From: Anaerolineales bacterium | Lineage (GTDB): Bacteria > Chloroflexota > Anaerolineae > Anaerolineales > Villigracilaceae | Direction: 5' to 3' | NCBI GenBank assembly: GCA_016934715.1 | Contig: JAFGSI010000004.1 | Location: 1 to 64,000 of the forward strand | DNA: 64,000 nt | Shown here: positions 9,361-17,714 of the stretch, one piece after another | Layout: every line of letters begins with the position of its first letter | How positions within the stretch are numbered: position 1 is the stretch's first letter | Made by a program: the position numbers and the translations under genes | Notes under the pieces: generated by a model | Database searches by the model: none | What the model was told of the DNA's origin: nothing | Seen by the model: only the letters and a program-made list of their open reading frames with translations

Positions 9361-9545
9361 GCTTCTCCTCCTGAGAGAATGGGTCGGGTTGAGTCGGGAT
9401 CGAGCGCTGGTCACAGGGCGGGTTTCCTCATCGGCCCTCCGCGCTGCTGGGTTGGTCCTTGGACGCCCGGGGAACCGCGAAAGTTCCCGGCCCGGGATTT
9501 CCCGGGTCTCCTACCGGCGCTGCGAGAACACCGGACTCTTGCCCG

Positions 9546-9614
9546 AATATATTGACAAGCGATATATCGTGTGGTAATATATTGACAACTGATATATCGC
9601 TAAACGATATATCG
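9546..9614 (+). promoter_or_regulatory. PadR operon promoter with 30-bp-spaced repeated operators
   Basis: TTGACA at 9552-9557 and TAATAT at 9575-9580 are 17 bases apart, a near-consensus promoter. A 24-base unit (AATATATTGACA..GATATATCG) occurs at 9546-9569 and again at 9576-9599, exactly 30 bases later and differing at two positions. The palindrome CGATATATCG lies at 9560-9569 and 9605-9614, with a TGATATATCG variant at 9590-9599. The AT-rich boxes contrast with the GC-rich surroundings. PadR proteins usually bind such dyads in their own promoters, so autoregulation is likely. The divergent VWA gene may also be affected. Confidence 0.75.
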
Positions 9615-9636
9615 ACTAACGAGAGAGGAGAAGAAG

Positions 9637-9963
9637 ATGGCTGGATCCGATGTGAGGAAATACCTGCCCCTGACCGAATCGACCTACTACATCCTGGTTG
9701 CCTTGAGCGAGCCGATGCATGGGTACGGGGTAATGCAGAAGGTCGAGAAGCTCAGCGAAGGCACGGTGACCATTGGCCCGGGGACGCTGTACGGGGCTTT
9801 CGGGACTTTGGAGAAGGCGGGCCTGATCCGCATGGTGAAGGAGGAGGAACGCCGCAAGAGCTACCTCCTGACCGCCAGGGGCAGGGCCGTCCTGAAGGAA
9901 CAGATCACCCGCCTGGCAATCATGAATCGCAACGGGCAGGGATTGCTCGGAATATTAGACTAG
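9637..9963 (+). CDS. PadR family transcriptional regulator
   Basis: 108 residues, the length of the short PadR subfamily. Seen: the winged helix with the typical PadR start LTESTYYILVALSEPMHGYG, followed by the GPGTLYGAF recognition segment and the wing ERRKSYLLTARGR. A GAGAGGAG ribosome site precedes the ATG. It is followed 14 bases later by a DUF2812 gene, the classic PadR-DUF2812 pair of Firmicutes and Chloroflexota, where the regulator controls membrane proteins linked to antibiotic or envelope stress. Repeated CGATATATCG boxes in the promoter are its probable targets. Confidence 0.93.
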   Translation: MAGSDVRKYLPLTESTYYILVALSEPMHGYGVMQKVEKLSEGTVTIGPGTLYGAFGTLEKAGLIRMVKEEERRKSYLLTARGRAVLKEQITRLAIMNRNGQGLLGILD

Positions 9964-9977
9964 GAAGAGAGGTTGAC

Positions 9978-10511
9978 ATGCAAGAGGAATTGATCCGCAA
10001 ACACAGATGGTTCTGGGCCTGGGCCGATGACAGGGAGGAGGCCTGGCTGCGCGAAATGGCGCAGCAGGGACTGCACCTGGGCAAGGCGGCCCCCCTGGGG
10101 GAATATTTCTTCGTCCGGGGCGAGCCGCGCGACGACGTTTACCGCCTGGACTACGTCCCGATGAGCAAGAAGGACGAGCATTACTACCAGTTGTTCAAGG
10201 ACGCCGGCTGGGAGCACGTGGGCGAAATGATGGGCTGGCAGTACTGGCGCAAGCTGGCCACGGACAGCCAGGCCGACGAGATCTTTACCGACAACGATTC
10301 CAAGATCCAGAAATACCAGCGCCTGCTGGCCATCCTGACCATCTTCCTGCCGGTCCTGATCATCAACGTCACCAACATGGGTGTGTTCTCCCTGCGCGAG
10401 AAATATCCCTGGATCATCGGCCTGCAGGTTTTCTCGATCTTCCTGCTGGTGTTCTACAGTGTCGTTCTCCTGCGGATCCTGTTCCGCATCCGGATGCTGC
10501 GCCGGCGCTGA
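9978..10511 (+). CDS. DUF2812 membrane protein
   Basis: 177 residues from the ATG at 9978, with GAAGAGAGG upstream. The N-terminal soluble part begins with the DUF2812 pattern (KHRWFWAWADDREEAWLREMA, Gly-rich turn, YRLDYVP) and contains the GWQYWRK segment. Two hydrophobic helices follow (about 115-135 and 142-165), with a basic C-terminal end. DUF2812 proteins are almost always encoded next to PadR regulators; their biochemical role is unknown. It is co-transcribed with the PadR gene. A decayed second copy follows. Confidence 0.88.
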   Translation: MQEELIRKHRWFWAWADDREEAWLREMAQQGLHLGKAAPLGEYFFVRGEPRDDVYRLDYVPMSKKDEHYYQLFKDAGWEHVGEMMGWQYWRKLATDSQADEIFTDNDSKIQKYQRLLAILTIFLPVLIINVTNMGVFSLREKYPWIIGLQVFSIFLLVFYSVVLLRILFRIRMLRRR

Positions 10512-10541
10512 GAAGGCCGGTGGCGGGAAAAAGAGGATCTC

Positions 10542-10815
10542 ATGGGTGCAACGTTCTTGCAAAAATCCAAGTGGTTCTGGCACTGGCAGTACGGACGCAA
10601 GGAGATCCAGGAGGGCGAGTCGGCCGAGATCTTCTCCGATAGCGAGTCAAAGGTCCAGTAGGACCGGCGCCGGATGGGCTTCGTGGGAATCCATTTCCTG
10701 CCGCTGGCGCAGCTACAGGATGCCGGATGTCCTGGAACGCCATTCTCGCCGGGTGATCATTGCCATTGAAATGGTGATTCTGGTGATCTTCGACGTGTAT
10801 CTCTACATTACTTAT
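10542..10815 (+). pseudogene. Decayed DUF2812 paralogue
   Basis: An ATG at 10542 with AAGAGG upstream opens 39 codons reading MGATFLQKSKWFWHWQYGRK, then SAEIFSDSESKVQ, and stops at TAG (10659-10661). It aligns with the intact neighbour: KHRWFWAW at the start, then directly WQYWRK and ADEIFTDNDSKIQ, so about 70 middle residues are missing. Past the stop the same frame continues DRRRMGFVGIHFLP against the neighbour's YQRLLAILTIFLP, with the TAG falling where Lys is expected. Further on, a hydrophobic segment (VIIAIEMVILVIFDVYLYI) is found in another frame. Internal deletion, nonsense codon and frameshift together show a dead copy. The start may still be translated into a 39-residue peptide. Confidence 0.75.
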
Positions 10816-10868
10816 CCGCCGGTGGCTGCGCATTCGTCAGCCACGCCATTTGTGAGGAGAGGAGAAAC

Positions 10869-11359
10869 CTTAGGAAACTGCTCAAGGAAGCCTGGGGGAT
10901 CGTGCGAACCAATCGCACAGCTTACATTGTCATCAATGCCGTCTATTACGGCCTGGTGGTGATCTTTATGATCGTGGTGGCCTTCAACCGGCCGCTGCAG
11001 GATCAGCTGCTCGCCGCGCTGGGGGAGTCATTTTCTGGTGGGCTCCTGGCCGAGGTCGGGTCGGCCTATGTGAACGTTGAGGTCCTCAAGGCTATCGCCC
11101 TGACCTTTGTCGTCAACCTGGTGCTGGCCTCGTTCCTGCAGATCACGGTGCCCTCGGCGATCATCCCGTTTCTCGGGATGCTGGTCGGCGCCGGGCCCTC
11201 CTGTGGCCGAAGACGGCCGGGGTGGAGAAGCACGGCCAGGGCTACCTGGCCGGCCTGAAGCTGACCGGCAGGCTCTACCTGCTGGTGATCCTGGTCCTGG
11301 CTGTGGCGGCGATCTATGAGGTCCTCGAAGTGGCCCTGATGGTTGCCCTGTCCGGGTGA
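10869..11359 (+). pseudogene. Frameshifted four-helix membrane protein, possibly SpoIIM-like
   Basis: A GAGGAGAGGAG ribosome site is followed by a frame starting RKLLKEAWGIVRTNRTAY, but the codon where a start is expected (10869-10871) is CTT; the first usable start is GTG at 10902. The frame encodes two or three membrane helices, including NLVLASFLQ and SAIIPFLGMLVGAG. Near 11197-11203 the reading frame breaks: one extra C would join it to PLLWPKTAGVEKHGQGYLAGLKL and a final helix ending at 11359. The N-x-x-x-A...P-F-x-G pattern faintly recalls SpoIIM/DUF95 proteins, with low certainty. It could be a sequencing error, but the lost start codon favours real decay. Confidence 0.6.
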
Positions 11360-11376
11360 GGCCGGGCCTGACAAGA

Positions 11377-11412
11377 AAACACCGGGGCGGGAATGCTCCT
11401 GCCCCGGTGTTT
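11377..11412. terminator. Bidirectional intrinsic terminator
   Basis: AAACACCGGGGC (11377-11388) pairs perfectly with GCCCCGGTGTTT (11401-11412) over 12 bases. A-rich sequence lies on the left and TTTGTTAT on the right, so it can act on both strands. It ends two bases from the stop of the nucleosidase gene on the minus strand. Confidence 0.85.
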
Positions 11413-11413
11413 G

Positions 11414-12091
11414 TTATCCTGTGCTGACCGACAGCCAGCCTGGAAGTTGGCCGAGCAGGGTCTGCATGACCTCCCGGGTGCGGCTGTGGAACAGGGCGAG
11501 ATCCCCGTAGGCCTCGCCGCCCTGCGGGTCGACCAGGTCGGTGACCCCGCGCAGGATCAGGCAGGCGACTGCGTTCTGCTGTGCCACCCAGGCGATCGCG
11601 CCCGATTCCCAGTCCGCTGCCGCGGCACCATACTTTTCGACCAGCACGGGGATGTCTTCCGGCAGGATGTCGCGGTCGGCAGAGATGAGCAGGCCGCGCA
11701 GGACGGGGTATGGGAGCGGTTCCGGCAGCCAGCCCAGTTCCATTTTCGTGGCGTAGTGGGCAATCGCCTGGTTGGCATCCCCCATCTGCTCGAGGATGTC
11801 GTACACGATCGTCCTGTCGACCAGGATGATCGTTCCGGTTTCGATACGCCCGGCGAATCCGCCGCAGGTCCCCAGGTTGACCAGCAGGTCGGGCCGGTAG
11901 CGGTCGAGCACGTGCTGGGCGGTGGCGGCAGCCGAGATCTTGCCCCAGCCGCCATGGAAGAAGCGTGTCTTGGGGTCGAGCGGCCAGAAGAAGGTCTCGC
12001 CCAGTGGAGTGGCCTCGACCTCGGCCGGGGAGAGCAACTCCTTGACCGCCTGCCATTCAGCCATGGCGGAGATGATGATCACCGTTTTCAT
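11414..12091 (-). CDS. 5'-methylthioadenosine/S-adenosylhomocysteine nucleosidase-like phosphorylase-fold enzyme
   Basis: 225 residues with the nucleoside phosphorylase (PNP/UDP) fold. Seen: the N-terminal strand with IISAMAEWQAVKELL, the GWGKISAAATAQ segment, the conserved VNLGTCGGF loop, and ADWESGAIAWVA, where the Glu corresponds to the ribose-binding residue of MTA/SAH nucleosidases. The late RGVTDL replaces the usual R-x-IsD catalytic motif with Thr-Asp. Known relatives split the N-glycosidic bond of MTA and SAH during methionine salvage in the cytoplasm. Exact substrate is uncertain because the family includes other nucleosidases. The start ATGA overlaps the stop of the upstream MscS gene, so the two are translationally coupled. 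Confidence 0.8.
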   Translation of the reverse strand: MKTVIIISAMAEWQAVKELLSPAEVEATPLGETFFWPLDPKTRFFHGGWGKISAAATAQHVLDRYRPDLLVNLGTCGGFAGRIETGTIILVDRTIVYDILEQMGDANQAIAHYATKMELGWLPEPLPYPVLRGLLISADRDILPEDIPVLVEKYGAAAADWESGAIAWVAQQNAVACLILRGVTDLVDPQGGEAYGDLALFHSRTREVMQTLLGQLPGWLSVSTG

Positions 12092-13662
12092 GGTTCTGTT
12101 CCTCCATCCTTTTTCCGGCCGATTTCGAGGTGGAAGGCCGGTGATCGGTAGCCCTTCGGGCGCCGTTCGGGCGGGACGGTGGTCTCGTTGCCATCCCGCA
12201 GGGCGGCATAGTGGGGGGACATGATCTCGATCCCGGCGGCGGTAAAGCTGTCCTGGATGTTCTGGTGCAGGTCGGAATAGATGACCGCCATCTGGTTGGG
12301 CTGGTCGGTGTAGGCATTGATCTCATAGTGAACGTAGAAATCGTCGAGGGCGGTTTGGAAGACGAAAGGAGCCGGATCTTCCAGGATCTCCGCTGTGGCT
12401 CGGGCGGCGGCGATCAGGGCGGTGTGGACCTCGCGCCAGGGGACGTCGTAGCCGATCGTGACGGCAGTGTTCAGGATCAGGCCGTACCGGGCAGCCGAGG
12501 AACTGTAGTTGATGATGTGGCTGCCCAGGACGATGCTGTTGGGGACGGTTACGTCGACGTTCTTGATCGTGCGCAGGCGGGTGACCAGCAGAGTGCGCTC
12601 GATCACATCGCCGATCGTGTCGGCGATCTGGACCCGGTCGCCGACCTTGAAGGCGCGTGTGTAGGTCAGGACCACACCCGAGACGATGTTAGCCACCACC
12701 GACGAGGAGCCCAGCGAGAACAGGAAGCCGAGAAAGATCGAGATACCCTGGAAGATGGGGGAAGAGGAACCCGGGATGAAGGGGAAGGCGGCCACCAGCG
12801 CCAGCGCGATGACCAGGATGCGCACCAGCTGGTAGGTCGGCTCAGCCCACTCCGGGTAAAAGCCGCGCAGGTTGAGCGTGCCCTTACCGATCTCGATGAA
12901 AAGGAAGTGGATGCCCTTGAGCAGGTAACGGGTGATGACGATGATCAGGATCAGGTTGAGGATGTTGGGCAGGTAGTCGATGAAGGCGGTCCAGCCGTCG
13001 CCCAGGGCGAGCAGGATGGCCTCGAAAATGCCGGCGACGAAACCGCGCGTGGCCGGGAAGATGCTGAAGACCAGGGACAGGTAGATGAAGACCAGGAGCG
13101 CGCTGACCAGCAGGCGCAGATAGCGGGATGTGACGATGAACAGGTCCGTCATCTGCCTGGCCGTCAGCAGGACCACGCGCTGGATCTTGAGCGGTCGCAG
13201 GCGCTGCCCGCCCCAATGCTCGATCCTGGCATACAAAGCGATGAACCAGTGTCCGACCAGGCGCACCAGACGGAAGAGCAGGAAGGTTGCCAGCAGGACC
13301 AGCAGGATCTCGAACAGGATGACCATGAAGGGCAGCCTGGCCAGATCCGCAAAGAACTGCTGCACGAACCTCCAGGTCTCCTGGATCCAGGCGATCCTGG
13401 CCAGGATCGCCCCGCTGATCAGCAGCCCGCCCAGCAGGAAGATCCAGAAGACGGCCCTGGCGACGCGCTGGTTGAGCTGATCTTTGTCTGCGATGTTCAT
13501 CCAGGCCGTGAACCTGTCGACGAGGGCCTGGCGCTGGAGCAGGCGCGGCATGAAGTGGCGCAGCAGACGCCCCCCGACGACGGCCAGGATCAAGGTCAGG
13601 ATCGCAAACAGGATATTCTGGATATCTCCGGGGACGAACAGTGATTGGAAGAAGTCGCGCAT
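12088..13662 (-). CDS. Large MscS-family mechanosensitive channel
   Basis: 524 residues from the ATG at 13662, 16 bases after the cinA stop; an upstream in-frame ATG would overlap cinA and was not chosen. About seven hydrophobic helices occupy residues 1-310. The pore-type helix and beta domain follow: GFLFSLGSSSVVANIVSGVVLTYTR, then AFKVGDRVQIADTIGDV, then the conserved VPNSIVLGSHIINYS. This is the MscS signature. The protein is longer than E. coli MscS (286 residues), like YbdG- or MSL-type channels with extra N-terminal helices. Role: release of solutes on hypo-osmotic shock (family knowledge). It lies between cinA and the nucleosidase gene in one minus-strand operon. Confidence 0.92.
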   Translation of the reverse strand: MRDFFQSLFVPGDIQNILFAILTLILAVVGGRLLRHFMPRLLQRQALVDRFTAWMNIADKDQLNQRVARAVFWIFLLGGLLISGAILARIAWIQETWRFVQQFFADLARLPFMVILFEILLVLLATFLLFRLVRLVGHWFIALYARIEHWGGQRLRPLKIQRVVLLTARQMTDLFIVTSRYLRLLVSALLVFIYLSLVFSIFPATRGFVAGIFEAILLALGDGWTAFIDYLPNILNLILIIVITRYLLKGIHFLFIEIGKGTLNLRGFYPEWAEPTYQLVRILVIALALVAAFPFIPGSSSPIFQGISIFLGFLFSLGSSSVVANIVSGVVLTYTRAFKVGDRVQIADTIGDVIERTLLVTRLRTIKNVDVTVPNSIVLGSHIINYSSSAARYGLILNTAVTIGYDVPWREVHTALIAAARATAEILEDPAPFVFQTALDDFYVHYEINAYTDQPNQMAVIYSDLHQNIQDSFTAAGIEIMSPHYAALRDGNETTVPPERRPKGYRSPAFHLEIGRKKDGGTEP

Positions 13663-13678
13663 GGCAAACTCCAGGGAG

Positions 13679-14203
13679 CTATTCCTGCTGATCGGGGATC
13701 GGGGCGGGGGGCAGGTCAAGGGCCCGACTGCCCTCGAGGTAGTTGAGCAGGAACTGCAGGGCGGTCTCGGCGGCAGCGGCCTTGTTGGCCTCCCGGTTGC
13801 CCTGGAAGTGGAACAGGCGGGCCCAGTCGCCGTCGGTGGCCGAGAGACCGATCCAGGTGGTGCCGACCGGCTTGTCGGGCAGGCCGCCCCCGGGTCCGGC
13901 GATGCCGCTGACGGCGATCGCCAGCCCGGCCCCCAGGACGGTGCGCACGCCGCGCGCCATCTCGATCACCGTTGCCCGGCTGACCGCTCCGTGGGTCCGC
14001 AGCGTGTCCCACGAGACGTGCAGCAGGGCCACCTTGGCCTCGTAGGCGTAGGCCGTCACCCCCCCGACGAAGTAGTCCGACGATCCGGGGACGTTGGTGA
14101 TGCGGTGGGCGACCAGCCCTCCGGTGCAGGATTCGGCCGTGGCCAGTTTCAGGCCGCGGCGGCGCAGCAGTTCGCCGAGCAGGATTTCAGGAGTCGCGTC
14201 CAT
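13679..14203 (-). CDS. pncC: CinA C-terminal / PncC-type nicotinamide-nucleotide amidase
   Basis: 174 residues, only the C-terminal CinA domain. Seen: AESCTGGLVAHRITNVPGSS near the N-terminus, the GGVTAYAYEAK segment, and the AVSGIAGPGGGLPDKPVGT core, all hallmark CinA motifs. The enzyme deamidates nicotinamide mononucleotide to nicotinate mononucleotide in NAD recycling (family knowledge). The minus-strand sequence has TATAAA at 14216-14211 and then 7 bases before the ATG, with no ribosome site, so the message is probably leaderless. It heads the cinA-mscS-nucleosidase operon. Confidence 0.9.
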   Translation of the reverse strand: MDATPEILLGELLRRRGLKLATAESCTGGLVAHRITNVPGSSDYFVGGVTAYAYEAKVALLHVSWDTLRTHGAVSRATVIEMARGVRTVLGAGLAIAVSGIAGPGGGLPDKPVGTTWIGLSATDGDWARLFHFQGNREANKAAAAETALQFLLNYLEGSRALDLPPAPIPDQQE

Positions 14204-14228
14204 CAGGCCGTTTATATCACATCCAATG

Positions 14229-14255
14229 CAAAAACTCCCGCCAGGTCTGCGGGAG
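14229..14255 (-). terminator. Intrinsic terminator after the DUF4190 gene
   Basis: On the minus strand CTCCCGC (14255-14249) pairs with GCGGGAG (14241-14235), followed by TTTTTG. It lies 22 bases past the stop of the DUF4190 gene and just upstream of the cinA promoter. Confidence 0.85.
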
Positions 14256-14276
14256 GTTCGGGCAGGCAGGAGTGGA

Positions 14277-14594
14277 CTACAGGTTCAGGTTCTCGAGCAG
14301 GGGGGCGGCAAACAGCATGTTGAAGATCAACATACCGATCAGCAGGAGCATGGCCAGAACGCCCAGGATCAGGCCGATGATGGCCATGGTCTTGCCCGAT
14401 GACTTCAGGCTCAGGGCGCCCAGGACGATGCTGACGATGCTGCCCGGCCAGGCGAGCAGGGTGATCAACGGGATCGGGGCCATGCACAGGCTGATGATCC
14501 CGACCACCAGCGCGGCGATGGCCAGACCCTTCTTGTCGCTGCCTTGGGGCACGATCTCAGGGGTGGGGGGCGGGACTTGCAAAGGTTCGTTCAT
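14277..14594 (-). CDS. DUF4190 two-helix membrane protein
   Basis: 105 residues, with GGAGGAG before the ATG. A short Pro-rich N-terminal tail is followed by KKGLAIAALVVGIISL, a Pro/Leu turn, GSIVSIVLGALSL and AIIGLILGVLAML, the repeated Gly-Ala-Leu helices typical of DUF4190. Such proteins are small membrane proteins of unknown function, often with a Pro-rich cytoplasmic tail. It is a single-gene transcript ending at its own terminator. Confidence 0.85.
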   Translation of the reverse strand: MNEPLQVPPPTPEIVPQGSDKKGLAIAALVVGIISLCMAPIPLITLLAWPGSIVSIVLGALSLKSSGKTMAIIGLILGVLAMLLLIGMLIFNMLFAAPLLENLNL

Positions 14595-14774
14595 GACTCC
14601 TCCATGGGTCGATGAGTGGAAAAGACTGTAAAGATGGGCCTGTTATACCATAGGCGCGCCGGGAAGCGCAATGGGACCTGGACGCGAAACCACGTTCCGA
14701 CCGGTCCTGCGTGCCACCAGGACCCCCAGTACCAATGGTCATAAATTGCGACCCTTTTGAGACGAAAACCTGGC

Positions 14775-14780
14775 TATAAT
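14775..14780 (+). promoter_or_regulatory. Probable -10 box of the first beta-helix gene
   Basis: TATAAT lies in an AT-rich patch about 95 bases before the ATG. No clear -35 hexamer is seen at the usual distance. It would give a leader of about 88 bases. Confidence 0.4.
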
Positions 14781-14874
14781 TATTGTGATTTCATGTACAT
14801 ACAACCCTGCAGGTCATGTGCATGCCGTTATCCTTTTGTATTTGTCTGATCTTAATTTTCGAGAAAGGAGAGCA

Positions 14875-17550
14875 ATGAACACCAGACGTATCTTTCTTCC
14901 CCTGATTGTCATTCTTGTCGTTTTGTTCCAACTGGCTACGCCCGGAATGGCGCTCGCCGATGACGATGCTCCGCCCGAGCCGACCTCCACCGAAGTGGTC
15001 GAAGAGACCGGCGACGAGCTGCCCCCGGTCGAACCGGGCGACGACCTGCCCCCGGCCGAACCGGGCGACGAGCTCCCCCCGGCCGAACCGGCGGCGGAGA
15101 CTCCCACCGTACCCGAGATCCTCGATGCAGCCCCGCCCGGGACCGCGATCGTGGTCGTCGATGACCAGGGCCAGGTCGAACCCCTGGCAACCCTGGACGC
15201 GGCCGAGATCCTTGCCAACAGCGACCCGGTCTGGTGCCCGCCCGGATTTTTCCCCGGGGATGTGGAGTGCCTCGTTGGCCTGGACGTCACCGACCTGATC
15301 GTCCAGTTGAATGCTGCCGCGGCCCTCGATCCGGCCTTCGGCGGTGACGGGACGATCTACTTCCAGGATGGCATTTACGCTGGGACCGAGCCGGTCATCA
15401 GCTTCGACGCCGCCTCCCTGGACTATCTGGATGCCCTGGCCCTGCAGGGCGGCTGGAACCTGACGCCCGGTTCCGAAGGCGACCTGGGCGGTACGACCAC
15501 CTTCACCGTCCCGGTGATCATCGACTGGGCTGACTCTGTCACCCTCAACGACATCCTCGTCGATCTGACCGGCTACACCGGCGCCCCGGCTCCCGCCCTG
15601 ACGGTGGCCACCAGCGGCGGCGACATCGTCCTCGACAACACCGATGCCGTCAACAACCCCGATGGTCCGGGGGCTGTGCTCGACACCGCCTACATCGTCG
15701 ACAACGACCCCGACCCGCTGGTCTACGACCCGCTTCTGACCGGTGCCGGCAGTGTCACCGTCACCAATGGTGACTTCGGCGGCGCCAATGGCAATGACGG
15801 GGTTGGCCTGCTGATCTGGGCCAACGGGGCAGTGACCATCAGTGAGGTGCTCGCCAGCGGCAATGCCGACACCGGCCTGTACGTCGACAACTGCCTGGAC
15901 TTCTGGGGCACCGGCTGCGCAGGCACGGGTGACGTCGATGTCAGCCTGAGCACCTTCGACGCCAATGACGGTTTCGGCATGTACCTCGGGTCCGGCGGCA
16001 GCATCTTCGTCGACCAGGTCAATGCCAATGCCAACGGCTGGGATGGTGCCGATCTGCTCAACGACGAAGGCAGCGGCATTGTCGCGGTGACCGACTCTAC
16101 CTTCAGCGACAACGACGACTACGGCCTGGTTATCCTCTCGGCCGGCGAAGTCACCCTGGACCAGGTCGTCGCCGACCTCAACAGGATCGGTGCCCTGGTG
16201 GACACCCTGGCCGGCACCGCTGGCGTCACGATCGATGATTCTCGGTTCAACCAGAATGTCTGGTATGGCCTGTGGGTCGAATCGCACGGCGATATCGCCC
16301 TGACGGATGTCGCGGCCGATTGGAACGGCGAAAAGGGAGCCTACCTGATCACCGATGGCACCAGCGTCGTCGACGTCCTCACCAGCCAATTCAATCATAA
16401 CGGCAGCTACGGGATCTATGCCCACAGCACCGACGGCGATATCACCCTCGAGACGGTGACCGCCTCCTTCAACGGCGTCAAGGGCGCCTACCTGCAAGCC
16501 GCCTGCGTCTGCGTCGGCAACATCTTCGTGCTCAACAGCAGCTTCGAGGCGAACGGCTCCTACGGCCTGTACGCCATCACCCAGCAGGGGAACATCACTG
16601 TCGAGAATGTGGTCGTGGATGGCAATGACGTGACCACCATTGGCGCCTTCCTGAAATCCCATGACGGCGGGGTCATCACGGTCACCGACAGCACCTTCGT
16701 CGAGAATACCGTCTTTGGGCTGCAGATCGTCGGCACCAATGATGTGCTTGTCGAGAACGTCATTGCCAGCGACAACGGCTCCGATGGCGCCATGCTGATG
16801 AGCGGCTGGACCTTTGCCTGCTTCGGCCCGCTGGGCATCGACGTGACCGTCACCGGCGGGACCTATGCCAACAACGGCGGCTACGGCTTCCAGGTGGCCC
16901 CCGGTCCGCTCGGGACGTTGACCCTGGCCGGCACGATCAATTTCCTGGCCAACACCGACGGCGACTACTTCGTCGACCTGACCGATCCGTGCATCCCCGA
17001 ACCACCCAAGCCGCCGCAGCCTCCCGCTCCGCCCTCGAACGTGGTCCAGGTGCCGGATACGGGCGGCACGCCGGTGGAAGTGGACTGCGACAATTACGGC
17101 GCCACCGTCCTGGTCCTGCCCAATGGCGACGAAGTCCGCTATGCCTGCCCGGGCAGCGGCCTGTTCCTGATCCACCACGTCTCGGAGGAGGACCTGCCCG
17201 CGCCGCTGGCCACCGGCCCGCGCTTCGTGGCGGCGGTCACCCTCAGCGTGGAACAGGACGGACAGGCGATCATCACCGAAGAGCAGGGCGGCTACTTCCT
17301 GATCACCTTCCGGATCCCGGAAGGCATGGCAGACGAGCGCTTCTCGATCCTGTTCTGGGATGAAACTGCCAACGACGGTGAAGGCGACTGGGTGGAACTG
17401 CCGCGCGACCAGTTCGACGGCCAGCCCATCCCGCTGCACCCCGATACGCCCGAGGATGAGATGCTCATCCTGCGCGGCGTGCGCGAGGAGGGCGGCTTCG
17501 TCACGGTGAAGGTCACCTTCACCGGCACCTTCGTCCTGGTCGCCCGCTGA
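14875..17550 (+). CDS. Secreted right-handed beta-helix protein
   Basis: 891 residues from the ATG at 14875, with AAGGAGAG upstream. The signal peptide is residues 1 to about 28 (ending GMALA). A Pro/Glu/Asp-rich linker follows (about 30-75), containing three tandem DELPPVEPG-type units. Then comes a conserved head (VPEILDAAPPGTAIVVVDDQGQ) and a long repeat region in which strands such as VTVTDSTFSDNDDYGL recur every 20-25 residues, the pattern of parallel beta-helices. A Pro spacer (PEPPKPPQPPAPP) precedes a C-terminal module ending FTGTFVLVAR. A shorter paralogue is encoded 1.2 kb downstream. It is probably a surface or matrix protein, possibly adhesive or acting on polysaccharide. No catalytic residues are evident. 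Confidence 0.85.
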   Translation: MNTRRIFLPLIVILVVLFQLATPGMALADDDAPPEPTSTEVVEETGDELPPVEPGDDLPPAEPGDELPPAEPAAETPTVPEILDAAPPGTAIVVVDDQGQVEPLATLDAAEILANSDPVWCPPGFFPGDVECLVGLDVTDLIVQLNAAAALDPAFGGDGTIYFQDGIYAGTEPVISFDAASLDYLDALALQGGWNLTPGSEGDLGGTTTFTVPVIIDWADSVTLNDILVDLTGYTGAPAPALTVATSGGDIVLDNTDAVNNPDGPGAVLDTAYIVDNDPDPLVYDPLLTGAGSVTVTNGDFGGANGNDGVGLLIWANGAVTISEVLASGNADTGLYVDNCLDFWGTGCAGTGDVDVSLSTFDANDGFGMYLGSGGSIFVDQVNANANGWDGADLLNDEGSGIVAVTDSTFSDNDDYGLVILSAGEVTLDQVVADLNRIGALVDTLAGTAGVTIDDSRFNQNVWYGLWVESHGDIALTDVAADWNGEKGAYLITDGTSVVDVLTSQFNHNGSYGIYAHSTDGDITLETVTASFNGVKGAYLQAACVCVGNIFVLNSSFEANGSYGLYAITQQGNITVENVVVDGNDVTTIGAFLKSHDGGVITVTDSTFVENTVFGLQIVGTNDVLVENVIASDNGSDGAMLMSGWTFACFGPLGIDVTVTGGTYANNGGYGFQVAPGPLGTLTLAGTINFLANTDGDYFVDLTDPCIPEPPKPPQPPAPPSNVVQVPDTGGTPVEVDCDNYGATVLVLPNGDEVRYACPGSGLFLIHHVSEEDLPAPLATGPRFVAAVTLSVEQDGQAIITEEQGGYFLITFRIPEGMADERFSILFWDETANDGEGDWVELPRDQFDGQPIPLHPDTPEDEMLILRGVREEGGFVTVKVTFTGTFVLVAR
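15013..15093 (+). repeat. Three 27-bp in-frame tandem units
   Basis: Units at 15013-15039, 15040-15066 and 15067-15093 encode DELPPVEPG, DDLPPAEPG and DELPPAEPA inside the linker of the first beta-helix protein. They differ at a few bases only, so copy number may vary between strains. Confidence 0.85.
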
Positions 17551-17579
17551 TCCGGAGGGGATCGAACGTGTTACAATTT

Positions 17580-17605
17580 CAAGGGACGGCATCCGCCGTC
17601 CCTTG
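17580..17605 (+). terminator. Hairpin after the first beta-helix gene
   Basis: CAAGGGACGGC (17580-17590) pairs perfectly with GCCGTCCCTTG (17595-17605) around a 4-base loop and is followed by AATTTC. The T run is weak, but the position 30 bases past the stop supports termination. Confidence 0.65.
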
Positions 17606-17714
17606 AATTTCAGACTCGCTCCACGCAGGTGCTGCTTTCCCCACCTGGGGTTGAGTGCCTGGCCTGGGAGTTCCAGGGGCAGGCCAGGATCACTTTCATG
17701 CAAAGGATTGCATT

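Noticed and set aside
9459-9977. Long N-terminal extension of the DUF2812 frame through the PadR gene
   Set aside because: It runs antiphase through the promoter and the padR gene; the ATG at 9978 has a good ribosome site and the family start.
10659-10661. In-frame stop in the DUF2812 copy as possible recoding
   Set aside because: The codon is TAG, not TGA, the expected residue is Lys, and a deletion and frameshift flank it, so recoding (for example selenocysteine) is not supported.
14875-17550. Repeated segments that might be taken for a CRISPR or VNTR array
   Set aside because: Spacing and sequence vary and the repeats are in-frame beta-helix turns; only the three 27-bp linker units are true tandem repeats.
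14791-17703. Long minus-strand frame opposite the first beta-helix gene
   Set aside because: Mirror of a repetitive GC-rich gene. The plus strand has a signal peptide, ribosome site and family features; the minus strand has none.
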